A DNA stretch of 64,000 bases from Phycisphaerae bacterium (lineage in GTDB: Bacteria > Planctomycetota > Phycisphaerae > Sedimentisphaerales > Anaerobacaceae), in NCBI GenBank assembly GCA_030601745.1, contig JAUWBI010000003.1:29713-93712 (forward strand), given 5' to 3'. Position numbers and translations under genes: made by a program. The notes below the pieces were generated by a model, which made no database searches, was not told where the DNA came from, and saw only the letters and a program-made list of their open reading frames with translations. Below, piece after piece: positions 1 to 7,286 of the stretch (positions within the stretch are counted from its first letter, which is position 1; the number at the start of each line of letters is the position of its first letter).

Positions 1-1
1 T

Positions 2-370
2 TTGAGTGAGCAAATAAACTCTAATAAGGAAAAACGCAGTAGTGAAGTTCCCAGGGCCCGCGCGATTGTTGCCGAATTTACCGATAATTTCGCAAGGTGG
101 TATGACTCGTTAAATCTTGTGCCGGTAATTTCACGATTGACGCAGAAAGGTCTTAAACTGGCTCGCAGCGAAGCCAGGCGGTATGCGAAGGATTTTGGCG
201 AAGGTAACAGTGACAAGCTGGAGCTTTTCGCCGAATCGCTCGTTAAGAAAATACTCCACGGGCCAATCAGCTTTATTAAAGATGGCGGAGACGAGGAGTT
301 GAGTACGGAGCAGCTTCAGGCCGTTGACTTGATAAACAAAATGTTCCTTTCGCAGGATGAAGACGACTGA
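2..370 (+). CDS. hemA: Glutamyl-tRNA reductase, C-terminal fragment (cut by window edge)
   Basis: The open frame touches the left edge and is read here as the last ~122 residues of glutamyl-tRNA reductase, which reduces glutamyl-tRNA to glutamate-1-semialdehyde in tetrapyrrole synthesis. What is visible fits the C-terminal dimerisation domain: a helix around residues 19-45 with the usual A-x3-E-x6-W spacing (ARAIVAEFTDNFARWYDSL), then L-rich helices ending in LVKKILHGPISFIKD. The catalytic and NADPH domains would lie outside the window. The TTG at position 2 is probably an internal codon rather than a start. It overlaps hemC by one base (TGATG), the expected partner. An independent short gene is possible but less likely. 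Confidence 0.75.
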   Translation: MSEQINSNKEKRSSEVPRARAIVAEFTDNFARWYDSLNLVPVISRLTQKGLKLARSEARRYAKDFGEGNSDKLELFAESLVKKILHGPISFIKDGGDEELSTEQLQAVDLINKMFLSQDEDD

Positions 371-1305
371 TGAGGAAACTTCTTACCGTCGCAACTCGTG
401 GCGGCCGGCTCGCCATCGCTCAAACCGAAATTGTCATCTCTGCCCTAAAAAAAATCTATCCGGCCCTACAAATCGAAACTAAAAAGATAACTACCAGAGG
501 CGACCGGGACAGGCGTACAGCTTTATGGAATCTCAAGGACAGCGGTTTTTTCACCTCCCAGGTGGAGGATGCCCTGCTGGCTGGAAAGGCCGACTTTGCT
601 GTTCACAGCTTCAAGGACTTACCTACGCGCCAACGAGAGGGACTCACTATCGCAGCGGTATGTGAAAGGCAATTTGCCGAAGATTGTTTGATAGCGGCCG
701 CCCCTGCCGGCAACAAGCAGGGGTCAATCGAGCAGCTTCCCCAATTCGCAAAGATAGGCACTTCAAGTTTAAGGCGGGCGGCTCAGCTCAGGCGCTTAAG
801 AGCAGACCTCAGGCCGACCCCTGTTCGCGGCAATGTTCAAACGAGAATAAAACTGCTCGATACGGGCGAAATTGACGCAGTTATTTTAGCACGCGCTGGG
901 ATAGAACGGCTCGGTTTGGGGCAGAAAGTCTCTTTCTGTTTCGACCCGGAGCAATTCATTCCCGCCCCGGCCCAGGGTGCACTCGCTGTTCAGACAAGAA
1001 GTGATGATACAGCGACAACTAAGCTCGTCGCTGCCCTAAATGACAGGAAAGCTTCGACCGTTACTTTTGCGGAAAGGCAGGTTCTGACGACGATGCAATG
1101 CGGATGTCACGCCCCGGTAGGGGCCTTTGCTGAAATTGATGGAGATGATATAGAAATCACCGCATTTATATCGGATTTACAAGGCAAAAATTTTATCAGA
1201 CACCAGATTAAAGGCCCCGTTGCCCAGGCCGGCAAACTCGCCGAACAACTCGCTAACCAGCTCCTCAACGCCGGCGGCAAAAAAATCCTCGCATCCCTCG
1301 AATAA
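370..1305 (+). CDS. hemC: Hydroxymethylbilane synthase (porphobilinogen deaminase)
   Basis: Polymerises four porphobilinogen molecules into hydroxymethylbilane in the cytoplasm, the step after ALA dehydratase in haem synthesis. The 311-residue length is normal. Visible family blocks are the N-terminal TRGGRLAIAQTE, the substrate-binding HSFKDLPT near residue 81, IGTSSLRRAAQL and RGNVQTR in the middle, and a cysteine block near residue 245 (MQCGCHAPVGAFA). That block would carry the dipyrromethane cofactor on its second Cys; the family usually reads GGC there and this protein has CGC. ATG start overlapping the upstream hemA stop implies translational coupling. A bidirectional hairpin lies about 180 bp downstream. 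Confidence 0.96.
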   Translation: MRKLLTVATRGGRLAIAQTEIVISALKKIYPALQIETKKITTRGDRDRRTALWNLKDSGFFTSQVEDALLAGKADFAVHSFKDLPTRQREGLTIAAVCERQFAEDCLIAAAPAGNKQGSIEQLPQFAKIGTSSLRRAAQLRRLRADLRPTPVRGNVQTRIKLLDTGEIDAVILARAGIERLGLGQKVSFCFDPEQFIPAPAQGALAVQTRSDDTATTKLVAALNDRKASTVTFAERQVLTTMQCGCHAPVGAFAEIDGDDIEITAFISDLQGKNFIRHQIKGPVAQAGKLAEQLANQLLNAGGKKILASLE

Positions 1306-1631
1306 TAACTTTACTTCGTCATTCGATATTTCTTGTTCGATATTCGATATTCTCCCCGTCATTCCGAGCGCAGCGAAGCGGAGACGAGGAGTCTACCTCC
1401 AGCAGACTAAAAACTACGAACTATGAACTACGAACAGTAAACTTGACTTATACGTTCGTTTCGTTTTTCGCCACATCCATAAAAACAAAGCCTTACAGAA
1501 GACCCGTAAGGCCTTGTTACTTTGATTGTCGTTCCTGTCCAAGGTTGTCACCCCTGCGGAAGCAGGGGCAGGAATCTATTTTCTATTTATCTTTTCAATA
1601 ATCAATAGTAAATAATAAATAAAAAATTACC
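1306..1631. other. Intergenic region between convergent genes, repeat-rich
   Basis: About 325 bp with no supported gene. It holds an ATTCGATATTC-type direct repeat (about 1320-1350), a fragment of the CATTCCGAGCGCAGCGAAG dispersed repeat (about 1360-1400), a hairpin terminator (1484-1518), and a half copy of the CCTGCGGAAGCAGGGG palindromic repeat (about 1550-1576). Similar fragments recur across the window. Confidence 0.7.
1484..1518 (-). terminator. Bidirectional hairpin terminator between convergent genes
   Basis: Arms 1484-1496 and 1506-1518 pair over 13 bp with one mismatch or G:U (AACAAAGCCTTAC / GTAAGGCCTTGTT) around a 9-nt loop. On the minus strand the stem is followed by a run of five T, giving a classic intrinsic terminator for the sigma-factor operon. 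On the plus strand the tail is weaker but could still stop hemA-hemC transcription. Confidence 0.7.
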
Positions 1632-2513
1632 TCAGTCCCACTTCACCCCTTTAGTTCGGCCTATCAATTCTCCGACTCGTGCCTTTACGTTCTCGTTTTT
1701 AAATTTAACGTCCATCAACTTATCAACCTCAGCTTGACTTTCCTCGACGCGTTTTTTCAGCTCCTCAAGCCTCTTACGCAGCTGCTCGTACGCTATTTGC
1801 TTTTCTCTTACCATTAAGTCAAACCTGTTGCTGACGACTTCTTCCAACTGTCTGGTTAGTTCTTTCTTTTCCTTGTCATTACGTGCAGCCCTGATTTTCC
1901 TGAGCAGCCTATCTCGCTTTTCCTTAAGTTCCGACTTTTCTTTAAGAACTCGACCCAATTCAGGATTTTGCTGCCACGCTCTGTAAATGTATCCATATTT
2001 TTTCACCGCACGGTCAAACGCCTTTATATAAAGTTCCGGGTCTTGCTCCTTTAGTTTAGCCAGTTTTTCTGCTGCCGGAGGGTAATTTTTTCCCAGCCAT
2101 TCAAGAAAGCCGGCACGCCACTTGCGCCTCCTCTCATCCATATGTTTCCTGATTCTCTCGCCGAATTGCTTACGCATAACTTCTCTAAGCTCGTCTTTGA
2201 ACTTATCCGGCTCTTTCTCACGCAGCTTCGCCAGCTCTTTTGCTTTTTCCGGCTCACTCTTTGCCAGTTCTTTCATTATGCGCTCAATTATCTCATCTGT
2301 TAATTCGAACCGCCTCGGTCCCCATCTTGGTCCTCCTCTTGGGTCTCCTCTTGGTCCTCCTCTTGGGTCTCCTCTTGGGCCCGTTGGTTCGTCCTCACGC
2401 CAGATGTCTTCTTTTTTTTCTTCACCCGTCCTTTGGGCAGAGCAGGGCAGGATAGACAGCACTATGACTGCTGCCATCGCCAGAACTAAAATGACTCCGT
2501 AACTTGCTTTCAT
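1632..2513 (-). CDS. Secreted charged coiled-coil protein, function unknown
   Basis: Not recognised as a named family. From the ATG at 2513 the protein opens with a signal peptide (MKASYGVILVLAMAAVIVLS, then an LPCSA cleavage region). Next is a Gly-Pro-Arg-Asp/Gly tandem stretch around residues 42-65 (repeats of GPRGDPRG), then some 220 residues of Lys/Glu/Arg-rich helix predicted by composition to be coiled coil. The ATG is preferred over the TTG at 2531 because GGAAGGGG lies 8 nt before it and the upstream gene stops just before. It is third in an operon behind a sigma factor and a membrane protein, so it may be an envelope-stress sensor or periplasmic chaperone-like protein. That role is inference only. 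Confidence 0.7.
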   Translation of the reverse strand: MKASYGVILVLAMAAVIVLSILPCSAQRTGEEKKEDIWREDEPTGPRGDPRGGPRGDPRGGPRWGPRRFELTDEIIERIMKELAKSEPEKAKELAKLREKEPDKFKDELREVMRKQFGERIRKHMDERRRKWRAGFLEWLGKNYPPAAEKLAKLKEQDPELYIKAFDRAVKKYGYIYRAWQQNPELGRVLKEKSELKEKRDRLLRKIRAARNDKEKKELTRQLEEVVSNRFDLMVREKQIAYEQLRKRLEELKKRVEESQAEVDKLMDVKFKNENVKARVGELIGRTKGVKWD

Positions 2514-2518
2514 TCCTT

Positions 2519-3037
2519 TTACCCCTTCCAAAAATCACTCTCAATTTCTATCAGTTCCATCTCCAGTTCCGCAACGTCCGCCTGGCCGTTACCGCCGTTT
2601 TCGCCCAATTCCAGAGCCAGCACTTCGCCTTCAATTTGTTCAATCTCAGCGGTTAAAATCACCAGCTCCACATCGTCGGCGGAGATATCGTCGCTTTCCC
2701 AGAGCGCTTCGGGTATCATTGAGGCGGTAGCTCTTCCAGGCCCGCCACCGCCTTTGTCAAGCAATCTTACGCTTATAACTGCTATGACGATAACTGCTGC
2801 CGCAACGACAGCCGTCTTGTAAGCTATTCTTCTAAAAACATTTACCTGCCTGGGCGACACGGCTTCCGCAATTTCGGACTTTATTTCAGCTATCAGCCTA
2901 TCATCAGGCCCAGGCGCAGGATGCTCGCGAAAGATTAGCTCGGCCGTGCGAAAATCCTCAACGGCCTTTTCCGTCTGTTCGGCATTAAGGAATTTCTCGA
3001 ACAGCTCCTTCAGATTTTCCTCGTTTCGACCATTCAT
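2519..3037 (-). CDS. Single-pass membrane protein, probable anti-sigma partner
   Basis: 172 residues. The N-terminal ~85 residues are acidic and cytoplasmic in character (MNGRNEENLKELFEKFLNAE). One membrane helix follows (about residues 86-108, TAVVAAAVIVIAVISVRLL), then an acidic extracytoplasmic C-terminus. It starts 4 nt after the ECF sigma factor stops, the usual position for an anti-sigma factor, and the topology fits. No zinc-finger HxxxCxxC motif of the ZAS class is visible, so family assignment rests on context. The following secreted coiled-coil gene starts 5 nt after its stop, so the three are probably cotranscribed. Confidence 0.65.
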   Translation of the reverse strand: MNGRNEENLKELFEKFLNAEQTEKAVEDFRTAELIFREHPAPGPDDRLIAEIKSEIAEAVSPRQVNVFRRIAYKTAVVAAAVIVIAVISVRLLDKGGGGPGRATASMIPEALWESDDISADDVELVILTAEIEQIEGEVLALELGENGGNGQADVAELEMELIEIESDFWKG

Positions 3038-3041
3038 AACA

Positions 3042-3575
3042 TTATCGCTCCATTAGCTCTCGCAGTCTCTTCAGTCCCCGATGCAGTCTTGACAACGTTG
3101 TTCCTATCGGCTCAGACCGCATTTCTGCTATTTCCTTCAGCTTCAACTGCGAATAAAAACGCAGCATTATCAATTCTCTCATATCTGCATCCAGCTTCTC
3201 AAGCTGTATCTGTAATTTATCGACTCTCTCGCTATCGGACTTTTTTGCCTCTGTTATTCTCGATTCAAGCTGTCTTTTTCGGACCTCCAGCAATTTTCTC
3301 CGTCGCTGCTTGCCCCTTAAGTAATCGTGAAAAATATTAGATGCTATTTTGAACAACCAGCTTTCAAAAGAGCCGCCCTTATAGGAACTGATTTTCTCCA
3401 CCAACTTGACAAATAGTTCGCTAAGCAGGTCGTCGCTGACCACCTTATCGCCCGTTAATCGGTAAAAATAACCATAAAACCGGCTTGCGTAAATATCAAC
3501 CAATTGCGAAAAACTTTCAGCCGAACCGGCCTTACATCCCATTATTATCCGGGCTAAGTTGTCGCTCTTTGCCAT
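3042..3575 (-). CDS. ECF-type RNA polymerase sigma factor
   Basis: 177 residues, the usual length for an extracytoplasmic-function sigma-70 factor. Region 2 is seen at about residues 18-88 (FSQLVDIYASRFYGYFYRLTG, then DLLSELFVKLVEKISSY and FESWLFKIASNIFHDYLRGK). A charged linker of about 35 residues follows, then region 4 at about 125-175 (RELIMLRFYSQLKLKEIAEM, then TLSRLHRGLKRLRE), the helix-turn-helix that contacts the -35 element. It heads an operon with a membrane protein and a secreted coiled-coil protein. An exact 11-bp tandem repeat about 45 bp upstream may be part of its control region. Confidence 0.9.
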   Translation of the reverse strand: MAKSDNLARIIMGCKAGSAESFSQLVDIYASRFYGYFYRLTGDKVVSDDLLSELFVKLVEKISSYKGGSFESWLFKIASNIFHDYLRGKQRRRKLLEVRKRQLESRITEAKKSDSERVDKLQIQLEKLDADMRELIMLRFYSQLKLKEIAEMRSEPIGTTLSRLHRGLKRLRELMER

Positions 3576-3619
3576 ATTTAAGCGCTTTTTACATAAATAA
3601 AGACGGTATCCGGAATCGA

Positions 3620-3641
3620 TTTATTGCATATTTATTGCATA
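3620..3641. repeat. Exact 11-bp tandem repeat upstream of the ECF sigma gene
   Basis: Two perfect, adjacent copies of TTTATTGCATA, at 3620-3630 and 3631-3641. The period is about one helical turn, so two protein monomers could bind the same DNA face. The repeat lies between the stop of the Cys-rich gene and the sigma-factor start, about 45 bp upstream of the latter. An operator or promoter role is inference. Confidence 0.5.
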
Positions 3642-3697
3642 AATGAGGAAAAATCTGATGGATTTTTCGCCCGCCAGGTCCGATTTGCCCCGGCCCC

Positions 3698-3991
3698 TCA
3701 GCCGTCTTCTTCTTCCTCCTCCTCCTCCTCGTCCTCAACCTTCCAGCGCTCAGCTTCGTCAATATCCTCGATTTCTCGTTGCATATACTTGAAAATCTTA
3801 TCCTGCAGTGGTGCTAACTTCCCATACCACTTGAGCATCCTCTGATAGCTGGCTACCAGCATATCAAGGCGGATTAGCTGCCATTTGGCTATGCACTCCG
3901 GCTCCTTGATATTGGTAAACGGGTCGCATTTGAAAGTCCTTTGGTTGTCGGGACCAATCTCGCAAAATTCGCAATCTTTGCACTCAATCAT
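3698..3991 (-). CDS. Small Cys-rich protein with acidic tail, function unknown
   Basis: 97 residues from the ATG at 3991 (MIECKDCEFCEIG), preferred over the TTG at 4003 because GGGG of GATTGGGGTG sits about 6 nt before it. The N-terminal third holds Cys in a C-x2-C-x2-C arrangement, then FKCD and PEC, which looks like a small metal-binding knuckle. The middle is helical and basic/aromatic (ASYQRMLKWYGKLAPLQDKIFKYM), and the C-terminus is a run of about eight Glu. No family name is offered. It runs codirectionally with the ECF operon, separated by about 120 bp. Confidence 0.7.
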   Translation of the reverse strand: MIECKDCEFCEIGPDNQRTFKCDPFTNIKEPECIAKWQLIRLDMLVASYQRMLKWYGKLAPLQDKIFKYMQREIEDIDEAERWKVEDEEEEEEEEDG

Positions 3992-4043
3992 TTCGCACCC
4001 CAATCTAAATCGGCAAAAAACTAAACAAAAAAATCTGCCCTTT

Positions 4044-4073
4044 TAACTTTTTACTTTTACATTTCGTTATAAT
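4044..4073 (+). promoter_or_regulatory. Candidate sigma-70 promoter for the 26-residue basic protein
   Basis: A perfect TATAAT lies at 4068-4073 within a very AT-rich stretch. The -35 is weak (TAACTT/AACTTT around 4044-4050, spacing 17-18). Transcription would begin near 4080, giving a leader of about 60 nt before the ATG at 4141. Confidence 0.45.
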
Positions 4074-4140
4074 ACCATATATTCCAAATGCTTAAAAGTA
4101 TTTTGCAACAAAGATTCTTAGGTATTTTGTGGAGAAATAA

Positions 4141-4221
4141 ATGGCAAAATCGAGACGCAGACGTAAAGTGGGCAGCAAGAAAAGGCGTGCCCGCTGGAAA
4201 ATACGGCATAAAATCCGCTGA
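4141..4221 (+). CDS. 26-residue highly basic protein, probably RNA- or ribosome-associated
   Basis: The ATG at 4141 is preceded by GGAG with 6-7 nt spacing (TTGTGGAGAAATAA). It opens a 26-codon frame beginning MAKSRRRRKVGSKKRRARW and ending KIRHKIR, then TGA. Over half of the residues are Lys or Arg. Such short Arg/Lys-rich proteins with an MAKSRRR opening resemble the AURKAIP1/COX24-like and other small ribosome-associated proteins, but the match is by eye only. The good ribosome-binding site and upstream TATAAT support a real gene. It is followed by a run of ATACGCAATACG-type repeats before the RACo-like gene. Confidence 0.65.
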   Translation: MAKSRRRRKVGSKKRRARWKIRHKIR

Positions 4222-4234
4222 TTATTAGCTGTAC

Positions 4235-4313
4235 ATCCTGCGTATTGAGTATTGCATAAAATATACGCGATACGATATACGCAATACCTGTGGCAGAGCT
4301 ACGCAATACGATA
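4235..4313. repeat. ATACGCAATACG-type dispersed low-complexity repeat
   Basis: Alternating CGTATTG / ATACGCAATACG motifs on both strands fill the gap before the RACo-like gene. The same motif recurs at about 14647-14681, 16443-16566 and 44371-44396. It appears to be a degenerate dispersed repeat, and leaves the next gene without an obvious ribosome-binding site. Confidence 0.6.
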
Positions 4314-4314
4314 A

Positions 4315-5901
4315 ATGAAACATTTCAATATCATTTTCAAGTCCGATGATAAGCAAATTTCGATTCACGCAGGTGCGACACTTTTAGAGGCCGCGGGCCA
4401 GGCAGGCATAATCTTAAATACGGTCTGCGGCGGTAAGGGCATCTGCGAAAAATGTTCGGTAAACGTTGAGCCGGGCGAAGAGCAGGTTCTGGCCTGTCAG
4501 TACCGTATTCAAAGCGACCTTACGGTAACAATTCCGGCCGGCTCCAGGTTTTTCGAGCAGAAAATCCTTGCTGAAGGTATTGATACAAAAGACAAAATCC
4601 AGCCCGATATATACAAGAAATATTTGAAGGGCGATTCGGCCGACCCAATATTCGGCGTGGCGGTCGATATCGGCACAACGACAGTCGTTGCCAGGCTAAT
4701 TGATATGACAAACGGCCGATGCCCGGCAACTGAGGCGGAATTAAATCCGCAAAGCCGATACGGCGATGATGTCATCAGCAGAATCAGCTATGCAGAGACC
4801 GATGCAAAATTGGCTGAGCTGCACGAGACAATAATTAACTGCGTAAATGAATTGATTGCCCGGCTCTGCAAACAGGCCGGCGTAGATGCAAAGTTCATAT
4901 ATGAAATAGCGGTCGTCGGCAATACGACTATGAACCACATATTTCTTAAATTGCCTGTCAAGCAGCTCGGCCAGGCACCGTATAAGGCGTTCTCTCTCGA
5001 TGCCAAGGACACACCTGCCTGCAAACTGGTTTTGCAAATAAACCCAGCCGGCAATATCCATAGCGCCCCCAATATAGCCGGCTTTGTCGGCTCGGATACT
5101 ACCGCTGTCGCGCTTGCGGTCGATATTAATTCGGCCGAGGAAATGACATTAGCGGTCGATATCGGCACAAACGGCGAGCTTGTACTCGGCACCGGCGATA
5201 AACTCTATGCGGCAAGCTGCGCGGCCGGGCCTGCTTTAGAAGGAGCGCGTATAAGCTGCGGCAGCAGGGCGGTGGAAGGGGCGATAGAAGCGGTCGTCGC
5301 AGACGAAGATGACATAGTTCTGGATGTGATAGGCGACTCGCCGGCTCGGTCAATATGCGGCAGTGGGCTGATTGATGCCGTGGCTGTGCTGCTGGAATTG
5401 GGTATTGTTGACGCAAGTGGACGGTTCGTCAGGGCAAGCACGCTGGCAGGCAGCGTGCCTGTGGCTATTGCCTCTCGCATACGCACCGAACTCGGCGAGC
5501 CGGTCTTTATCCTGACAGCGAGCGGCGTCGCTGAAACGGTGTTTCTGACTCAAAAGGATATCCGTCAGGTTCAGCTTGCCAAGGCGGCCATCCGGGCGGG
5601 GATTAAACTTTTGCAGAAAAAACTTGGCCTCGAAGATTCTGACATAAAACAGATTTTTTTAGCCGGTGCCTTTGGCAATTACATCCGACGGGAAAGTGCG
5701 CTGCGAATAGGGCTGCTGCCTGATGTGCCGGTGGAGAGGATTCATTTTGTCGGCAATGCCGCAAGTGCCGGCGCACAGATGATACTTCTTTCTCAGCGGT
5801 GCCGAGATAAAGCCTGTGAACTGGCCCGCAAAATAGAATACGTTGAAATCGCCCACGAGCCGGAGTTTCAGGCCGTCTTTGCAGATTCGATGCGGTTCTA
5901 A
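4315..5901 (+). CDS. RACo-like corrinoid protein activator (ferredoxin + ASKHA, DUF4445)
   Basis: 528 residues with the layout of reductive activators of corrinoid proteins, which use a low-potential electron and ATP to return Co(II) to Co(I) in methyltransferase systems. The N-terminal [2Fe-2S] domain (about 1-75) shows Cys38, Cys44, Cys47 and Cys61. Two actin-like phosphate loops follow: FGVAVDIGTTTVVARL from residue 113 and LAVDIGTNGELVLG near 280, with CGSGLIDAVAVLLELG further on. The C-terminus carries VEIAHEPEFQAVFADSM. No corrinoid protein or methyltransferase subunit of that system is adjacent, so the partner must be elsewhere. Part of the 3' end is found again at 6541-6585. Confidence 0.88.
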   Translation: MKHFNIIFKSDDKQISIHAGATLLEAAGQAGIILNTVCGGKGICEKCSVNVEPGEEQVLACQYRIQSDLTVTIPAGSRFFEQKILAEGIDTKDKIQPDIYKKYLKGDSADPIFGVAVDIGTTTVVARLIDMTNGRCPATEAELNPQSRYGDDVISRISYAETDAKLAELHETIINCVNELIARLCKQAGVDAKFIYEIAVVGNTTMNHIFLKLPVKQLGQAPYKAFSLDAKDTPACKLVLQINPAGNIHSAPNIAGFVGSDTTAVALAVDINSAEEMTLAVDIGTNGELVLGTGDKLYAASCAAGPALEGARISCGSRAVEGAIEAVVADEDDIVLDVIGDSPARSICGSGLIDAVAVLLELGIVDASGRFVRASTLAGSVPVAIASRIRTELGEPVFILTASGVAETVFLTQKDIRQVQLAKAAIRAGIKLLQKKLGLEDSDIKQIFLAGAFGNYIRRESALRIGLLPDVPVERIHFVGNAASAGAQMILLSQRCRDKACELARKIEYVEIAHEPEFQAVFADSMRF

Positions 5902-5952
5902 CGAACGGTAGCTGGTGATTGGTAACTGGCGAGTGGTTAAGTGGAGGCACTT

Positions 5953-6525
5953 ATGTCCTTTATTAAGAACATGGTGCAAAAAAGGAAAAGCGAGAGGATG
6001 CCGGACTGGCACTTCAAGTTTATGAACCTGCTCTTTCATCTCATAGACTTCATATACCCATACATAGACAAACGCGTCAAAAAGTTCGGAATAAAGCCGG
6101 GTATGACGGTCGTGGATTACGGCTGCGGGCCGGGCAGGTACTCCACGAGATTCGCACGACTCGTAGGCCGGCACGGAAAAGTCTTTGCGGTCGATATTCA
6201 TGAACTGGCTGTCGAAGCCGTGAAGGAAAAGATTGACAAATATGGATTAACAAACATCGAAGCCGTATTGGCAAGCGGATATGACAGCAGTCTGCCCGAC
6301 ACAATAGCGGACGTAGTATGTGCTATTGATATGTTCTTTATGGTCAAAAAGCCCGCAGAATTCTTAGCTGAGCTAAAAAGGATAACTAAAAACTCCGGCT
6401 GCCTGGTAATTGATGATGGCCATCAACCACGCAGCGTCACTAAGGCCAACATCCTGCAATCCGGCCATTGGGACATCATCGAGGAAACGCGCGACCACCT
6501 GAAATGCAAGCCGAACTATACGTAA
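5953..6525 (+). CDS. Class I SAM-dependent methyltransferase
   Basis: 190 residues from the ATG at 5953, chosen because GGAGG lies 5 nt upstream; a GTG at 5941 would add four residues. The Rossmann-type SAM site is seen at about 55-68 (TVVDYGCGPGRYSTRF), the acidic ribose-binding end of strand 2 at VFAVDIHELAVEAV, and motif IV-like VVCAIDMFFMV. This fits the Methyltransf_25/11 group; the substrate cannot be told. It sits between the RACo-like gene and a decayed copy of that gene's 3' end, so it may be a later insertion. The frame continues past its TAA into the RACo-like remnant. Confidence 0.85.
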   Translation: MSFIKNMVQKRKSERMPDWHFKFMNLLFHLIDFIYPYIDKRVKKFGIKPGMTVVDYGCGPGRYSTRFARLVGRHGKVFAVDIHELAVEAVKEKIDKYGLTNIEAVLASGYDSSLPDTIADVVCAIDMFFMVKKPAEFLAELKRITKNSGCLVIDDGHQPRSVTKANILQSGHWDIIEETRDHLKCKPNYT

Positions 6526-6540
6526 AGCGGCATTGCACAC

Positions 6541-6585
6541 ATCAATATCGCCCACGAGCCGGACTTTCAGGCTGTGTCAGCAAAC
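6541..6585 (+). pseudogene. Decayed copy of the RACo-like gene 3' end
   Basis: Read in the same frame as the upstream methyltransferase, after its stop, this segment encodes INIAHEPDFQAVSANTI. It matches VEIAHEPEFQAVFADSM at the end of the RACo-like protein. At DNA level about 25 of 26 bases agree over 6547-6572 versus about 5848-5873, then similarity fades. No start or stop of its own fits a gene, so it is read as a remnant. It overlaps the 3' end of the opposing CPBP-like gene. Confidence 0.7.
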
Positions 6586-7091
6586 ACAATCATTGACCAG
6601 CCAACTATATTTATTGCTCCGTGAAATGCGGTTGTATACATGAGCGCGGAACCGAAATTACGGGCGGCGAAATGGGCATAGCAATAGGCCAGGAACAGGC
6701 CGGTAACGAATGACGGCACAACTGCCGCCAGCATAGGGTGTAATAGCATCATCAGCATCGCAGATATAATAACAAACAACCACGGTCGGGCAGGAAGTTT
6801 CCCTTTCTTTCTGTGAATGAGAGAAAGAGCGAAAAATGGCAGTGAACACTCGAGGAGGGTTTCAAGTAACGGGGCAATGATTACGATATTGGCGAATAAC
6901 ATGACCGGATTCATTCCTGAAAGCTCCTCCGGCAGACTTGCTTCCGAAATCCGGGCATCGGTAAAAAGGAATTTCGCAGCTATCATATAGGGGACAATGA
7001 AGCACCATCGTACAATGTAGAGAATGACTACGAACTGCCAGGCAGCTCTTGAGTCCAGCCAGTCCAGCCATTTTGTCATCCGAAGCGCCAT
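6567..7091 (-). CDS. CPBP-family-like intramembrane protease homologue
   Basis: 174 residues with about five hydrophobic segments. The three CPBP (CAAX protease/bacteriocin-processing) sites can be traced: an acidic motif in APLLETLLECSLPF (E-T where the family usually has E-E), a His after a hydrophobic helix (MLMMLLHP), and HGAIN near the C-terminus matching HxxxN. Family members cleave or process membrane-embedded substrates; some act in bacteriocin self-immunity. The altered first motif means activity is uncertain. The ATG at 7091 has no strong ribosome-binding site; the ATG at 7079 is an alternative. Its last codons overlap the RACo-like remnant on the other strand. Confidence 0.6.
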   Translation of the reverse strand: MALRMTKWLDWLDSRAAWQFVVILYIVRWCFIVPYMIAAKFLFTDARISEASLPEELSGMNPVMLFANIVIIAPLLETLLECSLPFFALSLIHRKKGKLPARPWLFVIISAMLMMLLHPMLAAVVPSFVTGLFLAYCYAHFAARNFGSALMYTTAFHGAINIVGWSMIVFADTA

Positions 7092-7216
7092 TTTAGGCCA
7101 GCTATTGCCTCTTTTACTTTGCCCGACTATTGCTGAGTCGCATCACGTAATTTCAAGTAACTGTCGCTTGTTAAGAATCTGCTTTATTGCAACTTTACAG
7201 GGGATTTATCTTGCTT

Positions 7217-7258
7217 GCCCCGCACAAAATAGGCCCTTGCCGTAATTTGGTGCGGGGG
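7217..7258. repeat. CCCCGCAC palindromic element
   Basis: Arms GCCCCGCACAAAAT (7217-7230) and ATTTGGTGCGGGG (7245-7257) form a near-perfect hairpin with a one-base bulge. Closely related arms occur at 46820-46865, so this looks like a dispersed palindromic element. It sits just beyond the stop of the small membrane protein gene (minus strand) and could act as its terminator. Confidence 0.6.
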
Positions 7259-7286
7259 TCCATCCCGCCGGGCCGTCCTGATTTAC

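Noticed and set aside
2122..2502. Plus-strand frame antisense to the secreted coiled-coil gene
   Set aside because: Ser/Leu/Pro-rich product of a tandem GPRGDPRG coding repeat on the other strand; no independent signals.
5603..6201. Minus-strand open frames across the RACo-like and methyltransferase genes
   Set aside because: Both are covered by plus-strand genes with clear family motifs; the antisense frames reflect codon bias.
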